A stretch of DNA of 37,732 bases from Mesostigma viride (taxonomy: Eukaryota; Streptophyta; Mesostigmatophyceae; Mesostigmatales; Mesostigmataceae). The position numbers and the translations under genes were made by a program. The DNA lies in contig RPFO01001287.1 of NCBI GenBank assembly GCA_009746045.1, positions 1 to 37,732 on the forward strand, read 5' to 3'. The notes under the pieces were generated by a model. The model searched no databases, was not told where the DNA came from, and was given only the letters and a program-made list of their open reading frames with translations. Of the stretch, positions 18,322 to 27,137 are shown one piece after another (the stretch's first letter is position 1; each line of letters opens with the position of its first letter).

Positions 18322-19103
18322 TGTTCAGGGAGAACTCCACCAAGCCCAGAAGTTCCTCCCAATTGCTGCCCACCGCGTCGGTGTAGTGTCGCATGGTCTC
18401 CTGCACTGTGCGGTTCAACCGCTCCACCAGATGTGACGACGAACTGTGGTAGGCCGTGCCCAGCGACACCTTGGTGCCCAGCCGTTCGAAAACTCCTGCC
18501 AGAATTTGGCCGTGAAGAGCTTGTCGCGGTCGGAGATGAACTGTCGGCTGAGCCCGTGGAACCGGAACACGTGCGTCAGGTATATCTTGGCGCACTCCTC
18601 CGCAGTGAGGTCGGCCGGACACGGGGCCAAGTGACACATGCGCGTCAGGCGGTCCACGAACACCAGACCATGCTGTTGCCGCTCTTCGCCTTCTTGAACG
18701 GGCCGATGAAGTCCATCATGATAGAATCCCAAGGACCCATCGGATCAGGTAACGTCTTGGGGACGGCTTGCGAGCCCGTGTTCCTGGACTTCATGATCTG
18801 GCACGAGGGGCACTGGCGCACATATGTCTCAATATACTCCTTCATCCCTGGCCAGTAGAAATGTTTGCGGGCCCGAGGATAAAGACGGTGGCTTCCTTGA
18901 TGTCCGCCTAGAAGCGAATCGTGGAGCTCGTGAAGCAAGGCGGCCCTACAAAGCTCCGGGACATACAGCCGCCATTCCTCCGGCTGGACACTCACGAACA
19001 GGCGTCCATCCTGGAACTTGCAAGGGTAGGCACCCATCTGCTGGGGATGCGCCCGGATGGCTTCAAGCGCCGCTTCCTCCGTGACCGTGAAACGACTGAT
19101 CAT
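18239..19103 (-). pseudogene. pol (INT): GypB integrase finger and catalytic core, frameshifted
   Basis: Three frames in succession. Frame 19103-18645 holds the HHCC finger (ELHDSLLGGHQG and QCPSCQ) and the first catalytic Asp (MMDFIGPFKK). Frame 18732-18485 continues from about 18660 with FVDRLTRMCHLAPC and the second Asp (QFISDRDKLF). Frame 18637-18239 continues from about 18485 with LGTAYHSSSSHLVERLNRTV, whose Glu is the third catalytic residue. A further C-run shift near 18320 leads into the C-terminal domain. All catalytic residues are present across frames, spaced as in GypA. The enzyme as read is broken at three or more points. Confidence 0.85.
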
Positions 19104-20089
19104 CGTCTCCAGGTCCGACGTGACTGTGAACGCGTCCGCGGCCGGTCTGTCTCCGCACTCGCCTGGTTGACGAATTCGGAGAAGACTGTGGGCGGGCCGA
19201 TCGGCTGAAGCTGAAAAATTCCCTGGGGCGGCACCACATGGCTAAGGGGCATGCGCATATGCGATCCCTCCCCCTCCCCGGGGGCGTCCACGTCCTCGTG
19301 GGCACTCGTCTCCTCCAAGAGAGGTGACAAGTCATCGCTGGTGGTGTGTCCCAGATGAAACAGGTGGCGGGCCCGGGGAGACCGTGGCTCCGCGCCGTAG
19401 GCGGTCCCCGGGGCGGCCACTGGTACGCAAGTGGTATGAAGCACATCCATGTCCTCGTAGAACCAATAGTCCGCCCGTCGCGAAAGGGCGTCTGGCACCA
19501 CGTTGTCCGCGCCCTTGACGTATTGGATCTTGAATGGCGCAAACTGTGACAAGTACTCCATCCACCGCGCTTGGCGGGGCGTCAGGTTGGGCTGCACCAG
19601 GAGGTGGGTGAGCGGCCGGTGGTCGGTGTGGATCACCAGGCGGTGGGGGTCGAGATCCCCCTGCTCACTAATGGCCACCGAAAACTGGGCCCCCAGAAGA
19701 TGATGACGCCACGTGTGGCAGCTGTAGACTACTGCCAGAAGCTCCTGCTGATGCACTGGGTAATTCCGCTCCGCCGGAATCATTGTGCGTGAGATATACT
19801 CGATGGGCTGAAGACCCTTGCCTTGGTCCTGCAGGAGGACACCCCCGATGGCCACCTTGCTGGCGTCCGTAGCCACGACGAAAGGAAGGGCCGGGTCCGG
19901 CAGGATAAGGACTGGTGCTGTGGTGAGGTGGCGCTTAAGCGCCTCAAAAGCCTGTTGGCACTGCTCAGCCCAGAGGAACGGGGTACCCTTCTTGAGAAGA
20001 GCGTTGATCGGAGCGGCGATGGTGGCAAACCGCGGGATGAACCGTCGGTAGTAAGATGCCAATCCCAGGAAGCTGCGCACCCCCTTCAC
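19100..20089 (-). CDS. pol (RH): GypB RT connection and RNase H
   Basis: Open 329-codon frame following the RT frame, with a shift at a C-run near 20130 between them. It starts in the conserved VRSFLGLASYYRRFIPRF segment. RNase H residues are Asp 75 (VVATDASKVAIGG), Glu 116 (YPVHQQELLAVVY), Asp 156 (VIHTDHRPLTHLL) and Asp 200 (VVPDALSRRADYWFYED). The remaining 100 residues are a linker towards the integrase finger. The domain is uninterrupted and all four active-site acids are present. The start shown is the first ATG in the frame; in the element it is internal to Pol. Confidence 0.9.
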   Translation of the reverse strand: MKGVRSFLGLASYYRRFIPRFATIAAPINALLKKGTPFLWAEQCQQAFEALKRHLTTAPVLILPDPALPFVVATDASKVAIGGVLLQDQGKGLQPIEYISRTMIPAERNYPVHQQELLAVVYSCHTWRHHLLGAQFSVAISEQGDLDPHRLVIHTDHRPLTHLLVQPNLTPRQARWMEYLSQFAPFKIQYVKGADNVVPDALSRRADYWFYEDMDVLHTTCVPVAAPGTAYGAEPRSPRARHLFHLGHTTSDDLSPLLEETSAHEDVDAPGEGEGSHMRMPLSHVVPPQGIFQLQPIGPPTVFSEFVNQASAETDRPRTRSQSRRTWRR

Positions 20090-22161
20090 GTCCGTAGGGA
20101 CAGGCCATTGCTGGACGGACTCGATCTTCTCGGGTCGGTCGCGATGCCGTCTGCGGACAAGGTATGGCCCAGAAACGGCACGCAGCGGCCGGCGCGCACC
20201 TTGGCTTTCCGCGCCGAAAGGTGCTCATCCTCCATGATCTGCAGCACGGCGTCCACATCCTCTAGGTGCTCCTCGAACGTCTTGGAGTACACCAGGATGT
20301 CGTCCAGATACGCCAGCGCGCACGTGCGCTTGTAGGTCCAGGGCGGGCGCGCCCCCTTCTGCGGGTCCGCCAGGTCCTGGGAGACCTGCGGCAAGTGGGC
20401 TGTGCCCATCACCGGACGGAGGATGTCATTCATCAGCATCTGGAAGGACGCCGGCGAATTGCACAGCCCCATTGCCGCCACCCGAAACTGATAGTGACCG
20501 AAGGGCGTAGCGAACGCGGTCTTGTGGCAGTCTTCTGGCGCGATGCGCAGCTGCCAAAACCCGTCCGCACAGTCGATGACGGTGAAACACGTGGCCCCCT
20601 GGACACGGTTGAAGATGTCGTCGATCCGCGGTAGAGGATACCGGGACTTGACGGTGATGGCGTTCAGCTTCCGGTAATCCGTCACCAGACGCCACTTGCC
20701 TCCTGGCTTGGGAACGAGCAGCACGCCCGCTGAGAAGGGGCTGTTGCTGGGTTCAATGAGCCCAGCGTCGAGCAGTGAAATGAGGATCTTCTTGAGCTCC
20801 ACCAGCTCGACTGGGCCCATGCGGTACATGGGAGACACGGTAGGACCGGAACCCTCCTGGAGCTGGACACGATGCAACACCGATCGATTGGGAGGGAACT
20901 GGGGGGTGCGATCCGCAAAAAGGGTAGTGCGCTTCTCCAGGACGGCATTGAACCGCGCCAGCTCATCCGGTGTGAATCCGGCACCAATCTCGTTAAGCAG
21001 AGCCTGAGTGCTATCCAGGTCTATGCGATACATCGCGTACTCCTTGCCCTTCCGAAGCTGGCGCGCCAGCGTCTTGCTACTCATCAGGATCTGGGACGCT
21101 GGTCGAGGCCCGTCCGCCGAGCGCTCGTGTGTAATGTTATGGACCTCCGCGGCCTGTGCCCTATACTCGCTGTCAGGGCACCAGAATGAACCATCCGGAA
21201 ACCAAACTACCCGCCGGCGCACACTGATGTCCACATCCTGCTTGTCCAGCCAGTCCACTCCAATGATGATGTCGGCAGCGCCCAGCGGCGCAATAGTCGC
21301 CACCAGGTCCACCGGCGTGCCCTGCAGCACACCCTTGATGTCTGCTAGGCCCGGCGATTGGTGTCGCCGACCGTCTGAGTAGGTGACATAGACTGCCGTG
21401 GTGTGAGGCCGGGGTACCAGGCCCAGCCGACGCACCAGGGCCTCGTTGATGAAGGACGTGGAGGCGCCGGTGTCGACCAGGAACTTCACGTCCATGATCG
21501 TTTTCTCCTTCAAATACGGATCAAGGACGGTGGGAGGGACCAATAACCCTCCGCTGAAAAGAAACAGATGCCGCGAATCTCCTTGAGATGCACGCGCCGC
21601 CGGTTGGGAGGACGCGTCTGCGGCCACGTTATTGACGTCTACCTCTACTCTAGTTGACTCCGCGTCTGGGCTACCATCTGATTTTTCTATCCTATCCCCT
21701 ACCCCGGGACCCAAGCCCATGGGCAGGGCTACTACTCCCGAGGAGCGGTGGGACGGGAGGCCGCCTCGCCCGACCACCCGCCCTCTTCCCCCCCTCCTCC
21801 TCTTCGTCAGCCCCCCCTCCTCGTCGTCGTACTCGTAGCCAGCCACTGCCTGCGTTTGGCCGGAAGAGGAGGACTGTCGCCGCGCCTCCATCTCGTTGAC
21901 CGCACGCAACACACCCTTGGTAGAGCTGGTCGCGGGTGGTCGCGGCTGCTGGTACTGCGTCGGGACCTGTCTGGCGTGCTGCAGGCGAGCCGCACGCTCA
22001 CCCGCGTTGCGGGGTCGGTCCCGAGGACCGGAGGAGTCGGGGCGGCTGCCGAAGGCCGGGCCGGAGAAACGAACACTGGGTGTCCCTCTCCTGTCCCACG
22101 ACTGGCGTTCTTGCCCCGGAGCTTGGGGCAGTCGCGCTTGAGGTGCCCCACCTCGCTGCAC
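20086..22161 (-). CDS. pol (PR-RT): GypB protease and reverse transcriptase
   Basis: A 691-codon frame. Residues 1-190 are the Arg/Gln-rich tail after the zinc knuckle. The protease has VKFLVDTGASTSF (Asp 230, canonical DTGA) and ADIIIGVDWLDKQ (296-308). RT follows: AGVLLVPKPGGKWRLVTDY (478-496), motif A CFTVIDCADGFW (Asp 530), FATPFGHYQF (550-559), YLDD at 618-621 and CVPFLGHTLSADGI. As in GypA there are about 40 residues between LMND and YLDD. Protease and RT are both intact here, unlike GypA. The frame fails near 20130, just before the RNase H frame. Protease is in the same frame as the post-knuckle region, but gag upstream is in another frame. Confidence 0.93.
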   Translation of the reverse strand: MQRGGAPQARLPQAPGQERQSWDRRGTPSVRFSGPAFGSRPDSSGPRDRPRNAGERAARLQHARQVPTQYQQPRPPATSSTKGVLRAVNEMEARRQSSSSGQTQAVAGYEYDDEEGGLTKRRRGGRGRVVGRGGLPSHRSSGVVALPMGLGPGVGDRIEKSDGSPDAESTRVEVDVNNVAADASSQPAARASQGDSRHLFLFSGGLLVPPTVLDPYLKEKTIMDVKFLVDTGASTSFINEALVRRLGLVPRPHTTAVYVTYSDGRRHQSPGLADIKGVLQGTPVDLVATIAPLGAADIIIGVDWLDKQDVDISVRRRVVWFPDGSFWCPDSEYRAQAAEVHNITHERSADGPRPASQILMSSKTLARQLRKGKEYAMYRIDLDSTQALLNEIGAGFTPDELARFNAVLEKRTTLFADRTPQFPPNRSVLHRVQLQEGSGPTVSPMYRMGPVELVELKKILISLLDAGLIEPSNSPFSAGVLLVPKPGGKWRLVTDYRKLNAITVKSRYPLPRIDDIFNRVQGATCFTVIDCADGFWQLRIAPEDCHKTAFATPFGHYQFRVAAMGLCNSPASFQMLMNDILRPVMGTAHLPQVSQDLADPQKGARPPWTYKRTCALAYLDDILVYSKTFEEHLEDVDAVLQIMEDEHLSARKAKVRAGRCVPFLGHTLSADGIATDPRRSSPSSNGLSLRT

Positions 22162-22999
22162 ATGAAGCAGCGCGCCTTGCTAGCGTCGATCGCGTTGACG
22201 CCAGGTCAGTGTAGCCCTCGTCAGGGTCGTCGAGGTACTCGTCCTCCTCCTCGCCGGCGAAATCAGTGGAGTACATCTGGTTCACCCGTCGCGGGGGAGC
22301 AGGTCTGAAGAAACGGCGCACTGATGGGGCACGCCCGCGAGCCACTACGTCGGCCACCTGTAGGAGATACCTCTGGATATTCAAGATGTCCCACTCTTCC
22401 CAAGGGACATCAGCATAGTGCTTGAATACCTCATCCTGCAGCTCAGGACAGAGTGCCTCGATGAACCTGCTCTTGTACTCGTACCAGGTCATGTCAGCCA
22501 GGTAGGCGGCGCTGGACTCGAACTTAGACAGAAACTCGCGATATGGGGTGGTCCCCTGGCGCAGCTTGCTGAAGGCCATCCGCTCGTGGAGTGTAGCATC
22601 TGGGGGCACCAGCTTGCGACGCACGCGGTCCATCAGTTCCGCCAAGGTTTGCGGGTATGACTGGGACGCGATGCTCTCACAGTTCAAGATGCTTATCACC
22701 GAGGGGTCCATACAGGAGTTAATCACCAGATCAATCAGATCGCTGGTGGCCAGCTGCCAGTTGTGATGATTGCGCCAGATGGTATACTGCCGTCGCCACA
22801 TGCGTCCCCATTCCTCTACCTCGCGCGGTTTCATGTCCGCGTGCAGCTTGGGTACATTCTTGAAATTGGGCATCGGTGGGGCCTTTACTGCGGCGGTGAC
22901 GGGCCCACCGACGTCTACGTGGGGGATATCGCCGAAGTCGGGGGGCTGCGACCGGGGGAGAGAGCTGGATCTGGGCGGCGTACCATGAGTCCGCCGCAC
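21998..22999 (-). CDS. gag: GypB Gag core and zinc-knuckle region
   Basis: The frame holds the Gag core (MPNFKNVPKLHADMKPREVEEW ... QLATSDLIDLVINSCMDPSV ... FSKLRQGTTPYREFLSKFE ... VPWEEWDILNIQRYLLQVAD), which parallels GypA Gag block by block. After DDPDEGYTDLA (about 22205) the sequence shifts frame. The zinc knuckle, C-X2-C-X4-H-X4-C (CFMCSEVGHLKRDC, about 22176-22135), is read in a neighbouring frame and continues into the protease frame. The last 60 codons of this ORF after 22205 are therefore out-of-frame sequence. Confidence 0.82.
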   Translation of the reverse strand: MRRTHGTPPRSSSLPRSQPPDFGDIPHVDVGGPVTAAVKAPPMPNFKNVPKLHADMKPREVEEWGRMWRRQYTIWRNHHNWQLATSDLIDLVINSCMDPSVISILNCESIASQSYPQTLAELMDRVRRKLVPPDATLHERMAFSKLRQGTTPYREFLSKFESSAAYLADMTWYEYKSRFIEALCPELQDEVFKHYADVPWEEWDILNIQRYLLQVADVVARGRAPSVRRFFRPAPPRRVNQMYSTDFAGEEEDEYLDDPDEGYTDLASTRSTLARRAASCAARWGTSSATAPSSGARTPVVGQERDTQCSFLRPGLRQPPRLLRSSGPTPQRG

Positions 23000-23635
23000 C
23001 TGGACGGATGAGGGGTGTTCGTACCCGGGTCATCCAAGGCCACCCTGCTGAAGCTGAAGTTGCCAGCAGGCGCAGGCGAGGGGACCGCGCTTTGGTCAAG
23101 CACCCGTGGACGCTGCGGTTGAGGTGCCGGGCGCTGGACTGGCGTGTGAGTCTCCTCGTCTCTGGTGGTGACACTGCTCCTGGTCTCCCCTGGGCTGGTC
23201 CGTGGTCTATGAGTACCAACGGGCGGGCCCTGCGTGACAGTTCCCTCGTCCGCCTCGTTAGTCCCTTCCAGGTCATCGAACTCGCCATCTGCCCCTGGGC
23301 CTCCCCTTCCTCGTCCGAATACCATAGCGCCGTGGGTAACAGGGACGTGCTGCCGAAGGACACTCTGCGCCTGCCCCGGTGTGGGGGACCCGGTGGAGGT
23401 CCCTGGGGCCGCCCCCGACCTGCCCAAGGATGCGTTGGCCGCCCGGTGACTGGCTGCTGATGGCGGTAGTGCAGGGTATCTCCATTCTCGTCTCCCTGCT
23501 GCTCTGGATCCGGTGGTAGCCATTGTGGTCTCGTCTGGGGTTGTTGCTGCTGCATCCGGGGTTGCTGCTGTTGCCATTGCTGCTGTGGTGACCGTTGCTG
23601 CTGCTGAGGCTGCTGCTGCTGTTGCTGCTGCTGCG

Positions 23636-23666
<31 letters not shown>

Positions 23667-23689
23667 TCGCTGCTGCTGCTGTTGCTGCT

Positions 23690-23723
<34 letters not shown>

Positions 23724-23867
23724 CGAGTACTCGAGTAGATCTTGGAGCCTCTCTCGGTCGTTCCTGTCATCTCCCTGCCTTGTTAAGGCGTCTATATTGT
23801 CCCCATCCGCTGGGAACCTAGGGTTCTGATCTCTGGATCGTGGGGAGCCTTCCGCAGGTCTCTCCAT
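22731..23867 (-). pseudogene. gag: GypB Gag N-terminal region with polyglutamine tract, frameshifted
   Basis: Begins at ATG 23867 (MERPAEGSPRSRDQNPRF), the first good start downstream of the hybrid-binding ORF. A Gln-rich segment follows, encoded by the CAG/CAA run at 23523-23725, then a Pro/Arg-rich part. The displayed frame degrades after about 23400. From there the most protein-like sequence is in frame 23577-22915 (VFGRGRGGPGADGEFDDLEG ... VLDQSAVPSPAPAGNFSFSR), and it passes into the Gag-core frame near 22990. At least two indels are implied. It resembles the disordered N-terminal third of GypA Gag in character, not in sequence. Confidence 0.65.
23523..23725. repeat. CTG/CAG trinucleotide-rich tract in GypB gag
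   Basis: Near-continuous TGC/TGT (plus strand) repeats. Uninterrupted CTG runs lie around 23641-23665 and 23707-23722. On the coding strand this gives polyglutamine. The many plus-strand Ala-rich and minus-strand Ser-rich frames here are products of the repeat. Confidence 0.9.
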
Positions 23868-24165
23868 GACCTCACCCGTATCTGTCCCTGCTTGGACGTG
23901 CAGTGGTACCTCTATCCTCTCTGTACCGTGCTCGTGGTTGTCTACCGGTTCTACTCTGTATTCTCTAGATCTCGTTCTCTAGTCTCTTCCTCTGTATCTC
24001 TGGCGTTCCTTGTTTGGGACCGTGTGGGCATGGTGCTCGTACCGGTACCTTACACTGCAGGCAACACCTCCCCAGGAAGGAAGAGAGAGAAAGGGAGAGA
24101 GAGCAACCACGTGCTATAGAGCTATAACTATAGAACCTAATACTACTCCCTAGTAATGGTCTCCT
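23868..24165 (-). other. GypB spacer between accessory ORF and gag
   Basis: About 300 bases, pyrimidine-rich on the plus strand, with purine-rich AGAGAGAAAGGGAGAGAGAG at 24082-24101. No coding sequence is supported. On the minus strand a CCTGCAG (about 24058) followed downstream by the gag ATG could serve as a splice acceptor, but this is unproven. Confidence 0.4.
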
Positions 24166-24507
24166 CTACTGCTTGCTAGGGCCAATGGTCAGCTGAGAGA
24201 AAGTCACTGTAACTGCTGTCCCCTCCCCCTGACTGCTGAGCGTGGGTGGCTTAGAGCATTCACGAGTGGTGTGCATCCCCTCAGGCAATGGCATGTGTTC
24301 CCTAACAAACCTATCTGCATCAGTGATGTTATCAAACCCTTTCCATTTAGCACTAGAGTCTTTAGACACTATCTTGTCCTTGATGTGTTCTTCACATGCC
24401 TTCCAACTGTAAAATATGGCTGGTCTACCCTCGCCCCCATCATGGGCCACGGCATAGTAAGGAAATCCAGATTGACCACCCTTATTTATCCTGTTGCGTC
24501 TGGGCAT
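24166..24507 (-). CDS. GypB 5' accessory ORF: RNase H1 N-terminal / viroplasmin-type hybrid-binding domain
   Basis: A 113-residue ORF on the element's sense strand, between the 5' LTR and gag. Residues 14-71 match the family pattern of the RNase H1 hybrid-binding domain (Pfam Cauli_VI): PYYAVA, then GRPAIFYSWKACEEHI, then SAKWKGFDNITDADRFV, with the conserved Tyr-Ala-Val, Gly-Arg, Trp and Lys-Gly-Phe positions. In RNase H1 this small domain grips RNA/DNA hybrids; in caulimovirids it sits in the viroplasmin protein. Here it stands alone, with no RNase H catalytic part, followed by a Thr/Ser-rich tail. Start MPRRNRINKGG is basic. The role in the element is inference: it may bind the hybrid formed during reverse transcription. 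It is a small intact frame in an element that is otherwise frameshifted. Confidence 0.72.
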   Translation of the reverse strand: MPRRNRINKGGQSGFPYYAVAHDGGEGRPAIFYSWKACEEHIKDKIVSKDSSAKWKGFDNITDADRFVREHMPLPEGMHTTRECSKPPTLSSQGEGTAVTVTFSQLTIGPSKQ

Positions 24508-25247
24508 GTTACATCATAGGCTGGCAGGGCTTGCAAGCAGGAGAGAAAGAGGGGATCCCAGGCTACCTCTAGGTGCAGTGACCTTTACCAAAACAAACGA
24601 GGGAGGAGCACAGAGTCTAACACAGCACGCGCCCGAGCCTTCCGCAGGAACGGGCTACTATACGCACACACGGAGGTAAACACCGTCAACACAGTCGGCA
24701 ACAGCCAGACGGTATCCACCCCCACGACCCCTTGCAGGTCATCAAACAACGAATGGCCGTCTCCGCGACGTCCATGGGCACCAATAACATTTACAACCTA
24801 TAGAGGGTACAACATATAACATAAACCCCCTACGCGCGCGGTCCCGGATAGAAAGCAGGCTCGCCAGCTAGCCTTCAGCAGGCATAGCTTGTAAAGAAAG
24901 AATTCTAACTAGGGGACGTACCATCTTCGATGACGTTAATCCCTCCTGAGCTGGCCGCCACCCGGTGTCGTTGAAGGCAAGCCCTGGCCGCCACTAGGTG
25001 TCGTTGAAAACAGGAGAGCTGAACGCTATCGTTGGCAGCACCTCACCACAGGACTATTGCTAGCCCCGCCGAGTATCCCAGACTGGCCGCTTGCTGCCTA
25101 GGTCGTCGTTGAATCCCTTTACGGGCTGGCCGCCGGCCTGACAGCAATCGTTGAATTCCGGAACCTCTACCTACGCCAAGCTTCGTCTTGGTATCCTAAT
25201 TGGCTCACTAACCCTCTCCGCGAGAGTTAGCTAACCTTTCCAGCACA
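24508..25247 (-). other. GypB 5' leader with short imperfect repeats
   Basis: Untranslated leader of about 740 bases. Four imperfect units pairing CTGGCCGCC with a downstream GTCGTTGAA (plus strand) lie at 24951-24975, 24984-25008, 25083-25113 and 25126-25155; the first two are nearly identical 25-mers. Two hairpins follow near the LTR: CCAAG/CTTGG around 25174-25189, and CTAAC..CTC / GAG..GTTAG at 25208-25230. No ORF is convincing here. Confidence 0.6.
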
Positions 25248-25264
25248 TTTCCTCCGATAACCAG
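25248..25264 (-). other. Candidate tRNA primer-binding site of GypB
   Basis: On the minus strand CTGGTTATCGGAGGAAA directly follows the 5' LTR, with TGG one base in, as in GypA (CTGGACTCGGAGGAAA). The shared TCGGAGGAAA suggests related primers; the tRNA is not identified. Confidence 0.45.
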
Positions 25265-25848
25265 TGTTACGTCCCTGCCCAGACACGCCTAGCCTGAGCT
25301 ACGTAGCGAAAGACCCTTCTTGCCGGAATTAGGAATAATTCAAGATAGCCTAAAGTAGGTTGCGCTTCACGACGTGAGTCGTGAGATATCTGGCATCACG
25401 GCTTAATGCCAAGCTAATTAGTACACACTTATATTGGCTAGCAATACCAATTACAAATGGATAATGCCCCGGGCTCAATGTGTAGGCGTATTCGCACTTA
25501 TCATTCATTAAACCAAGAGGACGAGACTCTCGTCCTCGGACCAATTTAACCTAGGTTGGTTGCGGCGCAGATACACGCCAATTTCCCTAGAACAATCCGA
25601 GTCACTCATTCCACGTAGGATCCGGGCCGACATCGACCCTCAACTATAGGATCCACGCCTAGAACCACTGACGGACTCAGAACTGGCGCGGCGCCACGGC
25701 ACCGGCCCCTAAAAGGACAACCTAGGACCAAAATAACTAGTCCAATTCACACAATAGCCAAGGTCCATAAAACCCAAGTCCAATAGACCAAACAGCCTTA
25801 GTAATTTATTCCATTGTTACGTCCGACCAAAAGGGCAGGGACGTAACA
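25265..25848 (-). repeat. GypB 5' LTR (584 bp)
   Basis: Upstream LTR in element orientation; about four substitutions from 14226-14809. TGTTACGTCCCTGCCC termini and CTAGG flank as for its partner. The 64-codon open frame on the minus strand in both LTRs (25350-25544 and 14311-14505) has no recognisable content. Confidence 0.95.
25428..25437 (-). promoter_or_regulatory. Candidate CCAAT/TATA-like promoter element of GypB
   Basis: Minus-strand CCAATATAAG lies about 410 bases into the 5' LTR; the copy in the 3' LTR is at 14389-14398. It resembles a TATA-type core, but no start site can be confirmed. Confidence 0.25.
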
Positions 25849-25937
25849 CTAGGGCGCGGACATAGGGGGGAAGATCATCATGGCTATACTTAAAGGCTAG
25901 GGCATGGCTTCTCAGGGCTGGGCTGCGTGCTCAGGTA

Positions 25938-26140
25938 GGGCAGGGCTGCGTCGGCTGTCGCCCTACCTGTTCATTATTGTGGTTGAATACGTAATGATTC
26001 AGGCGCGCAAGCGATTTGCCCGCATTGTGGGTAGGGAACCAGGGGACGTGCAGCTCGACAACCGTCAGTTTCTGGCATGGCGGGGTGGAAATGGAGATAT
26101 TCGGCTGGCGGACATCATCTATCAAGGAGACAACCAGCGC
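25938..26140 (+). pseudogene. LINE reverse-transcriptase fragment, same family as LineE
   Basis: The plus strand reads LSPYLFIIVVEYVMIQARKR, then FARIVGREPG, then IRLADIIYQGD. This corresponds almost base for base to the RT region around motifs B and C of LineE (minus strand, about 35430-35610). The catalytic segment IIYADD has become IIYQGD, and the following sequence diverges, so it is a short dead remnant. It is in opposite orientation to LineE. Confidence 0.8.
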
Positions 26141-26496
26141 AGGCCAGAAATCGGGAGAATCCGGACCATGGTAGCTCGAGCCTGCCGTTATCTTGTCCGC
26201 GAACGTCAGTCGAGTCGTTCAGGATGATGAAGATGAATGGTGATGGAAATGTGTATCCTTGTGCATTGAAATTATGGCTGGCTTACGTGTAGAGCGACTA
26301 GATGACCTAGACGGTGGGGCCGGAAACAGCATGCTTGATCAGGGCGTGTGTGTGTTTCGAGCCTAACTGGCCGGGAGTGTCTAGTGGTGAGCACCATTGC
26401 TGCGATCGCTCTCCCACCATTTACGAGGAAATACCCGCAAATGGAAAACCACTGAAAAGGTCTAGCTAGTCAGTCATCACGTTAGCCATGCCATGA

Positions 26497-26733
26497 TTCC
26501 AAACGCCCAAGAACTGCACACGGTGCAAAGGCAAAAAGCCGGAGGACAGCACTTTCAAATGTGCGGCGGGAACCAAAAGCCTGCGTATGCCAGACAACAT
26601 CGTGTTGCTGCAGCGACGCGACGATGTGGACAACGAATCCAGTGCCAAGCTCGGAACGGCCGCAAAGGAGATCTGGCATCACAGGGTTCAGATGTGCGGA
26701 GATACTACGCGATCCAGCCGGTCCACGACCTGT
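26497..26733 (+). pseudogene. Possible coding remnant with CxxC motif
   Basis: A frame open from the TGA at 26494 to TAG about 26733 reads NCTRCKGKKPEDSTFKC near its start (26512-26562), then MPDNIVLLQRRDDVDNESS. The C-x2-C...C spacing recalls small zinc-binding motifs, but there is no start codon and no family match I can name. It could be an exon or pseudogene remnant, or chance. Confidence 0.25.
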
Positions 26734-26864
26734 TTGTAGAGCTTGTGCCAAGGGGCAGCACCGAACAGATGGGGGTGACGTTGCAAAAAACACCGGACTT
26801 GACGGAGCATTAATTAATTAATTATTTAGACTCGTGCTCCCGTTGGGGAGTCACGGAGCATTAA

Positions 26865-26890
26865 CCACGATGGATGGATGGATGGATGGG
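26865..26890. repeat. (GATG)n short repeat at LineE 3' end
   Basis: GATGGATGGATGGATGGG; on the LINE strand it is a terminal CATC repeat, such as some non-LTR elements use instead of poly(A). Confidence 0.6.
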
Positions 26891-26974
26891 TGCAAACAGT
26901 CCTACCGGTCTAATCTATCTATATCAGCTACCTACTACAACCACTATATCTAACAGCATTACTACCACGTCTAT

Positions 26975-27137
26975 CTAAACAGCATCACGCTGCCCTAGGG
27001 GAGCTGTCTGGCGTGCCTCCCGTGGGTTTGCACACGTACGCGGGCGCTTCCCCACAGGGGGGGGCTCGTTGTCCTCTATGACCTGGGCCCACTTGGCCTT
27101 GTCCATCATCTTCTTCCAAATCACGGAGAGGCCTAGG
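26975..27137 (-). pseudogene. LineE C-terminal end, beyond the CopD insertion
   Basis: Rejoining across one CTAGG, the LINE protein continues here as LGLSVIWKKMMDKAKWAQVI and ends at TAG 26975-26977. The pattern of charged residues with a Trp-x-Gln-Val-Ile end is typical of LINE RT C-termini. The reading frame is one base out from the segment at 34729-35817; the discrepancy lies in the run of five G's beside the insertion. Confidence 0.75.
27133..27137. repeat. Target-site duplication of CopD (CTAGG), left copy
   Basis: CTAGG here and at 34729-34733. The empty site is the 10-bp palindrome GGCCTAGGCC inside LineE. Confidence 0.95.

Larger units (their letters stand above)
14226..25848 (-). 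mobile_element. GypB: large Ty3/gypsy chromovirus with accessory ORFs
   Basis: 11.6-kb element on the minus strand. In transcript order: 5' LTR 25265-25848, primer site, 757-base leader with short repeats, hybrid-binding-domain ORF (24507-24166), gag (23867 to about 21998), protease-RT (22161-20086), RNase H (20089-19100), integrase (19103 to about 18239), integrase C-terminus with chromodomain (18321-17607), a 2.6-kb extra ORF (17525-14902), polypurine tract, 3' LTR 14226-14809. The two 584-bp LTRs differ at about four positions, so the insertion is young. The coding regions contain more than ten frameshifts, many at mononucleotide runs. It is related to GypA throughout pol but is not a copy of it. 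Confidence 0.94.
25849..26852. other. Intergenic DNA between GypB and LineE
   Basis: About 1 kb outside the large elements. It holds a LINE fragment (25938-26140), a possible Cys-motif coding remnant (26497-26733) and AT-rich ends with TAATTAATTAATTA (26811-26824). Between 26230 and 26460 I see no gene or repeat. Confidence 0.6.

Noticed and set aside
23513-23821. Ala-rich plus-strand and Ser-rich minus-strand frames over the CTG tract
   Set aside because: They are alternate readings of the trinucleotide repeat; only the Gln frame is joined to gag.
26370-26420. A tRNA-like stretch (GTCTAGTGGTGAGCACC)
   Set aside because: No matching acceptor stem, anticodon arm or T-loop could be formed.
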